A stretch of DNA of 19,200 nucleotides. It comes from an uncultured Parasphingopyxis sp. GTDB taxonomy: Bacteria; Pseudomonadota; Alphaproteobacteria; Sphingomonadales; Sphingomonadaceae. Both the position numbers and the translations under genes were made by a program. Within the stretch, counting starts at the first letter, position 1. The number at the start of each line of letters is the position of its first letter. Where the stretch lies: assembly GCA_905479515.1 (NCBI GenBank), contig CAJQMX010000184.1:1-19200 (forward strand), written 5' to 3'. The notes beneath the pieces are model-generated. The model was not told the DNA's origin and ran no database searches. It saw nothing but the letters and a program-made list of their open reading frames with translations. Below are positions 13,903 through 19,200 of this stretch, in pieces.

Positions 13903-15486
13903 ATGCAGAAATCGAAAACCAGATCCGAGATACTTCGTCGCCTCAGTGAAGGCGATCCTGTTTTTACGCGGAAAGAATATTCCGATGTCGTAACCATGTT
14001 CTGGGACACCGTAGAGGCGTGCCCGGACCAGCTTGCCTTGGTCGAAGGCGGCAGAAGCCTTTCTTACGCGCAGTTTGGCGCCGCGGTGGCTGGTCTCGCG
14101 GCGCGGATCAGTCAGATTGTCCCGCCTTCAGGGCGCGTCGCGATCTGCATTCCGAATTCGATCGAGGCCAATGTCGCCATCTACGCCGCGCTAAGCGCCG
14201 GCGCGGAAATTTCGACGGTCAACGCCGACTATACCCCGCGCGAACTGGGTGCACTGTTCGAGATAGCGCCGCCCGGTCTGGTCCTAGCTGGTGAGCGTAA
14301 CTCCAACGTTGCCGGGGAAGCCGCCGACAATGCCCATGCGCAGCTGATTACCGTGGGCGAAGGTGGCATTGCAATCGAGCAATTGCTCGACACCCAGCCC
14401 ACTCGGCCTGAGGTGAAAATCACGGGCGACAGTCCCTGCATCATCATGTTCACCGGCGGATCGACTGGCACGCCGAAGGGCGTGCAGCGCAGCCACCGAT
14501 CGGAAATGAGCATCATCAAGGCGATGCATACGGCATGGCCGACGCGCGATCAGGAAGAGGTGTGGCTCAATGTCGCCCCGATCAGCCATGTGTGGGGGAC
14601 ACACATGGGCTGCTTCAACCCGGTCTATGGCCGCTCGCCCCTCATCATCGTACCCCGCTTTCAGCCGGATCTGGTCGCGCGTTTGATGGAGGAACATCGG
14701 GTCAGCGTGTTCAGCGGCGGTCCGGCAGCGATCTATCAGGGCCTGCTTGCGGCCCCGGAAGCTGATCTTTCCGCCCTGTGGCTGTGCCCGGGAGGCGGTT
14801 CGGTCTTTTCCCGGCAAACCCTGTCGCGGTGGGAGGCCAAGACCGGCCTACCGATCCTTGAGGCGTTCGGCATGACCGAAGGCGGCCCACTCACCGCGCA
14901 GCCACTCGACGGCACGCATCAATACGGCACCACCGGGCTTCCCCTGCCAGGCATAGAAGTAGCCATCGCCGCGCTCGACGGCAGCGGCAAGCGGCTGCCC
15001 GCAAACGAGAATGGCGAGATACTGATCCGGGGCGAACGGGTGATCGACCGCTACATGGGGCTACCTCCCGTGGCTGAAGACGGCTGGCTCCCCACCGGTG
15101 ATATCGGTTTCACGACACCGGACGGCTTTCTGGCGGTCGTTGATCGCAAAAAAGACATGCTGATCGTCGCCGGGTTCAATGTCTATCCGAGCGAAATCGA
15201 GGAAGTGCTTTCGCTGCTTCCCGAGGTTTCGGACGCTGCGGTGGTTTCCGTGGCGGACGATCGCAAGGGCGAGGTGCCTATCGCCTTCGTGGCCACCGGG
15301 CCGGACTCCGGCATGACGGAAGAAGTCTTGCTGAGCCACTGCGCCGAACGTCTCACCAGTTACAAGATTCCTCAAGCCGTCGTCGTGCTTGACGAACTTC
15401 CGAAAACTCCTGCCCGCAAGCCGGACAAGAGACGACTGGGAGAGATGGCCAAGCAGTTCATGCAGAAACGAAATGCTTCGAAATAA
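13903..15486 (+). CDS. AMP-dependent acyl-CoA synthetase/ligase
   Basis: An adenylate-forming ligase of 527 residues that activates a carboxylic acid to its CoA thioester with ATP. All core motifs are intact: the P-loop FTGGSTGTPKG at residues 183-193, FGMTEG at 322-327, TGD at 398-400, the hinge DRKKD at 414-418, GFNVYPSEIE, and the catalytic lysine probably K506 (LPKTPARK). The ATG at 13903 lacks a strong ribosome binding site. The gene follows the hydrolase after 68 bp and precedes the receptor after 65 bp. The simplest reading is that it activates the acid released by the hydrolase; activation of the growth substrate itself is an alternative. The broken ligase at 6583 belongs to the same superfamily but is clearly a different protein. 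Confidence 0.92.
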   Translation: MQKSKTRSEILRRLSEGDPVFTRKEYSDVVTMFWDTVEACPDQLALVEGGRSLSYAQFGAAVAGLAARISQIVPPSGRVAICIPNSIEANVAIYAALSAGAEISTVNADYTPRELGALFEIAPPGLVLAGERNSNVAGEAADNAHAQLITVGEGGIAIEQLLDTQPTRPEVKITGDSPCIIMFTGGSTGTPKGVQRSHRSEMSIIKAMHTAWPTRDQEEVWLNVAPISHVWGTHMGCFNPVYGRSPLIIVPRFQPDLVARLMEEHRVSVFSGGPAAIYQGLLAAPEADLSALWLCPGGGSVFSRQTLSRWEAKTGLPILEAFGMTEGGPLTAQPLDGTHQYGTTGLPLPGIEVAIAALDGSGKRLPANENGEILIRGERVIDRYMGLPPVAEDGWLPTGDIGFTTPDGFLAVVDRKKDMLIVAGFNVYPSEIEEVLSLLPEVSDAAVVSVADDRKGEVPIAFVATGPDSGMTEEVLLSHCAERLTSYKIPQAVVVLDELPKTPARKPDKRRLGEMAKQFMQKRNASK

Positions 15487-15551
15487 GTTAGTTCCAAATA
15501 AAATAACGTAGAAACAGACAGTCGAAATATTATTATACCTGGGAGATAAAA

Positions 15552-17747
15552 ATGAAGAAATCATTGTTAACAACGGCAGCCATACTGCCTTTCCTGCTCT
15601 GTCCGGCTGCGGCCAATGCCCAGAGTGCCACCTCGGATGAGGCCGACCAGGCGGGCGAGGCCCAGCTAAAGGCGGATGCGCAAGCTGACGGCGCGGGCGG
15701 CATGATCATCGTCACCGCCACGCGCCGGGAAGAAAGCCTGCAGAAAGTCCCCGTGGCAGTAACCGCCCTGTCGACTGAGGTGCTGACGACCTCGGGCGTT
15801 GAACAGGTCCGGTCTCTCAACCAGGTCGTGCCAGGGTTCAACGGCGGCCGCAACCAGAACGTAATGCAGCCCAGCATTCGCGGTGTCGGTTCGAGCGGTA
15901 CTTCGGTCGGCGATGAATCAAACGTCGCGGTCTATGTGGACGGCGTTTACCAGGGCGATCCCTATTCGACACAGATCGACCTTGTCGAAATCTCCCGCGT
16001 CGAGGTTCTTCGTGGGCCGCAGGGCACGGTGTTCGGCCGCAACGCCACTGGTGGTCTGGTCAACGTCGTGACCCCGGATCCTCAGTTCACACCGCGCGCC
16101 CGTATCAAGGGAAGCTGGGGTCGCCTGCGCGAGGATGCAAACAATTTCGACATTCGTGCCTACGTTACCGGCGGCTTGACCGACACAATCGCTGCCGATC
16201 TCGCCGTTCTCTATCGCAATCAGGATGGATACGCGACGAACCTGCTCAATGGCGGCGCTGTCGGCGATACCGAAATTGCGTCGATCCGGTCCAAGCTGCT
16301 GTTCCAGCCGAGCGACCAGGCCGAGTTCATTCTGACGGTCGCATATGTCGATACGCACGAAGAAATTGCGGCCACTGCCCAGCCGTTCGAGGGGAACTCG
16401 CTGGGCGCGCAGTTCGCCGGCGCGATCATTCCCGACGAACCCTGGGAAATCTCCAATTTCGCCTTCGGAACGGCTGGCCTGTCTGACTTCACCCGACTGG
16501 ACATCGCGCTGAAGGGACAGCTCGATCTGGGCGGGGTCATTCTGGAATCGACCAGCTCTTACATGCGTACGCGCGTGCACCAGATCGCCGATTCCGATGG
16601 CACCAATATTCTTCTCGGCGAAACGAACATGCGGGTCAAACCCGATACGTTCACACAGGAACTGCGGCTTATTTCGGACAATGGTAGTCCCCTCAGCTGG
16701 ACTGCTGGCGCCTATTATTACCAGCTGGAGGGTGAGCAGCCGCTTATCCTGATCAATCGCCGGGACGTCGCTACCCCGGTCACGCCGATCACGATCGAGC
16801 CGGAAGTGGAGAATTCGTCAATCGCGGCCTTTGTCGAAGGCACCTATGATCTGACGCCGAGCCTCTCGGTAACGCTGGGCGGACGTTACACCACGGAGAC
16901 GCGAAAGTTCTCGCAGCGTATCAACGGCAACCAGCTGTTCACGGATGCGGAGGAGGATTTCGACAAATTCACTTACCGCGTGGCCGTCCAGTACGAAGCT
17001 TCGCCTGATCTGAACATCTACGCCACCTATGGCACCGGGTTCAAAAGCGGCACCTTCAACACTTTCGGCACTTCGAACGTGGCGGTCGAGCCGGAAACGA
17101 TCGAGGCGATCGAGTTTGGCATAAAATCCGATCCACTGCCGTGGCTGCGGGCGAACCTTGCGACCTTCTATTACACCTATGACAACTTGCAAGTGACCGC
17201 GCGGGCGGCCAATAATTCGTTCGTTCTGCAGAACGCGGCCAGCGCAGAGATCTATGGTGGAGAGCTCGAGCTTACGGCAGAACCTATTGACGGCTTGGAT
17301 CTGCGTGCGGCCATCGCCTACACTCATGCCAAATATGATGAATTTTCCAACGCGCAGGTATTCATTCCCCAGGCGGGCGGCGGAAACATGGTTTCATCCA
17401 CCGATGTCTCTGGTAATCAGCTAGTCCGCACCCCGGAGTTCACTCTGACGCTGGGCGGACGCTACACATTCGATGCGTTCGATGGAGAAGCCTTCATCGG
17501 TGGCAACCTCTTCCATTCGAGTGCGGTATATTACGATTACCTCAACATCTTCAGCCAGGATTCTTATGAACTTCTGTCGGCAGAGATCGGTTGGACTAGC
17601 CCGGATGACGATCTTACTTTCCGCATCTTCTCGAAGAATCTCACCAACGCAGCGGTGGCCCAGCAAATCTCGCCTGGACCGCTCGCCGCCTACATCATCT
17701 ACGAACGCCCGCGTGAAGTAGGTGCAAGCGTAGAACTCAGGTTCTGA
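15552..17747 (+). CDS. TonB-dependent outer-membrane receptor
   Basis: A 731-residue outer-membrane beta-barrel transporter that uses TonB/ExbB/ExbD energy for uptake. A signal peptide (MKKSLLTTAAILPFLLCPAA, likely cut after ANA at residue 23) is followed by a TonB box (IIVTATRREESLQ near residue 52). Next come a plug domain with NQVVPGF, QPSIRGVG and VYVDGVYQGDP followed by RVEVLRGPQGTVFGRNATGG, and then the barrel. The C-terminus ends in VELRF with the terminal phenylalanine expected for BAM-assembled proteins. The ATG has GGGAG nine to ten bases upstream. The style is that of the many receptors of sphingomonads. Placement behind the hydrolase and ligase and before a strong terminator suggests uptake of the aromatic substrate, not of siderophores. 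Substrate unproven. Confidence 0.93.
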   Translation: MKKSLLTTAAILPFLLCPAAANAQSATSDEADQAGEAQLKADAQADGAGGMIIVTATRREESLQKVPVAVTALSTEVLTTSGVEQVRSLNQVVPGFNGGRNQNVMQPSIRGVGSSGTSVGDESNVAVYVDGVYQGDPYSTQIDLVEISRVEVLRGPQGTVFGRNATGGLVNVVTPDPQFTPRARIKGSWGRLREDANNFDIRAYVTGGLTDTIAADLAVLYRNQDGYATNLLNGGAVGDTEIASIRSKLLFQPSDQAEFILTVAYVDTHEEIAATAQPFEGNSLGAQFAGAIIPDEPWEISNFAFGTAGLSDFTRLDIALKGQLDLGGVILESTSSYMRTRVHQIADSDGTNILLGETNMRVKPDTFTQELRLISDNGSPLSWTAGAYYYQLEGEQPLILINRRDVATPVTPITIEPEVENSSIAAFVEGTYDLTPSLSVTLGGRYTTETRKFSQRINGNQLFTDAEEDFDKFTYRVAVQYEASPDLNIYATYGTGFKSGTFNTFGTSNVAVEPETIEAIEFGIKSDPLPWLRANLATFYYTYDNLQVTARAANNSFVLQNAASAEIYGGELELTAEPIDGLDLRAAIAYTHAKYDEFSNAQVFIPQAGGGNMVSSTDVSGNQLVRTPEFTLTLGGRYTFDAFDGEAFIGGNLFHSSAVYYDYLNIFSQDSYELLSAEIGWTSPDDDLTFRIFSKNLTNAAVAQQISPGPLAAYIIYERPREVGASVELRF

Positions 17748-17756
17748 TCTAACGGT

Positions 17757-17792
17757 CGACGCAGGGCACGAGCATGAACATGCCCTGCGTCG
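17757..17792 (+). terminator. Strong hairpin after the receptor gene (first of two)
   Basis: CGACGCAGGGCA (17757-17768) pairs perfectly over 12 bp with TGCCCTGCGTCG (17781-17792) around a 12-nt loop. It starts ten bases after the receptor stop codon. No T-run follows directly, so it may protect the mRNA 3' end or act with the second hairpin. Confidence 0.65.
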
Positions 17793-17802
17793 CCATGCCT
17801 TT

Positions 17803-17844
17803 GGGGCCTCGTACTCTTGCGGGTAGCGAGGCCCCTAGATTTTT
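17803..17844 (+). terminator. Rho-independent terminator of the hydrolase-ligase-receptor operon
   Basis: GGGGCCTCG (17803-17811) and CGAGGCCCC (17827-17835) make a perfect 9-bp stem with a 15-nt loop, followed by TAGATTTTT. The stem and T-run on the plus strand fit an intrinsic terminator, although five bases separate stem and Ts. The opposite strand has no T-run, so it does not obviously serve the convergent TetR gene. Confidence 0.75.
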
Positions 17845-17914
17845 GGAGCTTCCACATCGCAGCAACAGACACGCGGTGCCCCCGAATAAGGCTCCGGCCG
17901 GGCTCGGCGAAGGT

Positions 17915-18568
17915 TCAACCCGCAGTCGAAGCAGTCGCTCCGGTGGTGCTGGTGGAATCCGTTTTGGGCGGTTCCCGCCCTACTGTTACCGGAAGGAATA
18001 CTGCGAGGAATGCCTTGGTATCTTCGGCATGGCACCGCTTCGTCTGGGAGCGTGACAGGATGTTCAGTCCGATGATTTGAGCCAGCGCCATTGTCGCCGT
18101 CTGGCGCGCCTGATGCTCGCGCTTGCCCAGTTCGATATAGGCATCGGAAATTAAGCTGATCCGGTCCTGATTGACGCGCCGGGTGGTTTCGGCAGCAATC
18201 TCGGAAACCCGCGCCCATTCTTGCAGCGCCCGTTCGACGGAGCCGCCCGGAACATCGTGCCGTCGGTTCAGGGCAAGGGTGTAAAAATATCGCAGCCGAT
18301 CCAATGGATCGTCGAAGTCGCGTTTGCCCGCAAGTCCAATGGCCTTGGTCGCCGAGTTATACCAATATGACAGCGTCTCGCAGAGAAGCGTCTCTCTGTC
18401 CTGGAAATGCCAATAAAAGCTTCCTTTAGTTACATTCAGCTCCTTGGCTAATGATTCTATCTGAATACCGGCGACACCAACTTCACCTATTTTACTGAGC
18501 GTGTGCTTTAACCAGATGTCCTTTGACAGCCTGACCCGTTTTTTCGATCCGTTATTAGCTTCGGACAT
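17915..18568 (-). CDS. TetR-family transcriptional regulator
   Basis: A 217-residue regulator. The N-terminal helix-turn-helix lies at about residues 33-57 (IQIESLAKELNVTKGSFYWHF), typical of TetR/AcrR repressors, and an all-helical ligand-binding domain follows without recognisable signature. The last 15 residues are low-complexity (Ser/Thr/Ala). The start ATG at 18568 is preceded by AGGGAA. It converges with the receptor operon, and its upstream region is short of clear promoter boxes. It could sense the substrate and control the sites at 5430 and 12896, since a palindrome with a 6-bp spacer suits a TetR dimer, but its own promoter has no copy of that site. Target and ligand are unknown. 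Confidence 0.9.
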   Translation of the reverse strand: MSEANNGSKKRVRLSKDIWLKHTLSKIGEVGVAGIQIESLAKELNVTKGSFYWHFQDRETLLCETLSYWYNSATKAIGLAGKRDFDDPLDRLRYFYTLALNRRHDVPGGSVERALQEWARVSEIAAETTRRVNQDRISLISDAYIELGKREHQARQTATMALAQIIGLNILSRSQTKRCHAEDTKAFLAVFLPVTVGREPPKTDSTSTTGATASTAG

Positions 18569-18763
18569 GGAATTCCCTAATTTTACGATCCAGTTCGAAA
18601 GTTTCGTTCTTCGGACCGCTTATCGCTTTAGTGGCGAAACGCGTTGACATTACATGTGCTGATAGCCGTATCTGCAGCATCAAGGCTGCTTTGACAATCC
18701 ACCTAAGTATACGACGGCGGCGAGGATTGGGTCAAGGAACCTTCTATTAATCCGTCATTGATT

Positions 18764-18910
18764 ATGCTGGCCGAACTTGCGGAACTCAGACTTCAAACGG
18801 ATACGCGCATCGTGTCGCAGGAAATCAGCGAACTTCGACATATCGCGGTTACAGCCACGACGCAGGTGAAGATCAGCCGGGCTCTCAAGGGAACGTCGAG
18901 CCCCGGGTGA
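18764..18910 (+). CDS. Small hypothetical ORF, 48 residues
   Basis: An ATG frame giving a helical, charged 48-residue peptide (starts MLAELAELRLQ, ends RALKGTSSPG). The frame is open upstream to 18707, so it may be the end of a longer, lost gene. No good ribosome binding site is adjacent. Its TGA overlaps the GTG of the next frame (GTGA). I do not recognise a family; it may be a gene fragment next to an insertion sequence. Confidence 0.3.
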   Translation: MLAELAELRLQTDTRIVSQEISELRHIAVTATTQVKISRALKGTSSPG

Positions 18911-19164
18911 AATGGATATTCCATTCCCTTTCTGAATCTGCGCCGTTCATTAGCTGCCAGATGCTGAAACCGGTTAATCGACGCACCAATATCGGTACGC
19001 TCTGGTTCAAGCTCTCTCGTAAATTGGGACTGGGAATTCCTGCGACTCCCGAGACGGTAAACGGATTGCCACCAGCGGGTTTAGAGCCCGATCCGAAAGT
19101 AGTTGAGCAATACCAGGATGTTGTGATTCAGTCCGTCTTTACGAAGAGATGGAGTGAACGATGA
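18907..19164 (+). CDS. Hypothetical ORF of 85 residues, possibly chimeric with the IS end
   Basis: The frame begins with GTG at 18907 and ends in a TGA that overlaps the start of a transposase-like frame (ATGA at 19161). It has a basic middle part (NRRTNIGTLWFKLSRKLG) and no recognisable domain. IS5-type elements usually begin some tens of bases before their transposase start, so the last 20-30 codons are probably IS DNA and the rest the remnant of a disrupted gene. The candidate IS edge near 19084 is only a guess. Confidence 0.3.
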   Translation: MKWIFHSLSESAPFISCQMLKPVNRRTNIGTLWFKLSRKLGLGIPATPETVNGLPPAGLEPDPKVVEQYQDVVIQSVFTKRWSER

Positions 19165-19200
19165 CATGGACTGGTATTGCCCGGCGTGAGCATAGCCGGG
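19161..19200 (+). CDS. Start of an IS5-family-like transposase (cut by the window edge)
   Basis: The last 40 bases begin an ATG frame reading MTWTGIARREHSR. This resembles the N-terminus common in IS5-family transposases of alphaproteobacteria (MTWTxxxRxxxxRxxLRY). It is preceded by GGAGTG about seven bases upstream. Only 13 residues are visible, so the assignment rests on a short match, and the left inverted repeat could not be fixed. Confidence 0.5.
   Translation, partial: MTWTGIARREHSR

Noticed and set aside
15918..16580. Minus-strand frame of 220 codons
   Set aside because: Antisense to the plug and early barrel of the TonB-dependent receptor.
1..19200. CRISPR array, tRNA or rRNA genes
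   Set aside because: No regularly spaced direct repeats and no cloverleaf or rRNA-like sequence were recognised by eye.

Overview
The window is a catabolic gene cluster for an aromatic compound, most likely from a sphingomonad-type alphaproteobacterium. That placement is an inference. It rests on a TonB-dependent receptor with a TonB box of the sphingomonad style (IVTATRREESLQ), on the moderately high GC content, and on the way pathway genes are scattered over several transcription units with no local ferredoxin gene. No RNA gene or CRISPR array was seen.

Layout. 1-459 is the right end of an IS256-family insertion sequence. It abuts a small decayed relic of a ferredoxin reductase gene. 840-6492 lies on the minus strand and reads, in transcription order: an MDR-superfamily oxidoreductase, a LigA-like small subunit, a LigB-like type II extradiol dioxygenase, a Rieske dioxygenase alpha subunit, its beta subunit and a ferredoxin reductase. 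6583-8109 on the plus strand is an inactivated AMP-dependent CoA ligase with several in-frame stops. 8192-11022 on the minus strand encodes the 2-hydroxypentadienoate lower pathway (hydratase, acylating acetaldehyde dehydrogenase, hydroxyoxovalerate aldolase). It is divergent from an IclR-type regulator (11263-12027). A cis-dihydrodiol dehydrogenase of the SDR family (12071-12862, minus) is divergent from a plus-strand unit of meta-cleavage-product hydrolase, intact CoA ligase and TonB-dependent receptor, which ends in tandem hairpins and a T-run. A convergent TetR-type regulator follows. The right edge holds two small unassigned ORFs and the first codons of an IS5-family-like transposase.

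How the genes work together (inference from families). The receptor imports a hydrophobic substrate. The alpha/beta Rieske oxygenase, fed by the reductase and an unlinked ferredoxin, makes a cis-dihydrodiol. The SDR rearomatises it to a catechol and the LigAB-type enzyme cleaves the ring. The hydrolase releases 2-hydroxypenta-2,4-dienoate plus a side-chain acid. The dienoate goes to pyruvate and acetyl-CoA, and the ligase probably activates the released acid.

The most striking non-coding signal is a near-identical operator/promoter block, CAAACCATAC-N6-GTATTGAC. It occurs upstream of the ring-cleavage/dioxygenase operon (5430-5457, minus) and again upstream of the hydrolase/ligase/receptor operon (12896-12923, plus). 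It overlaps a -35-like TTGAC in both, which suggests a dedicated regulon across the split cluster. The exact growth substrate cannot be read from the sequence. The hydrolase motifs (GPGVTAW, GNSFGG) resemble the XylF/DmpD/TodF/CumD group more than BphD, which hints at an aliphatic side chain.
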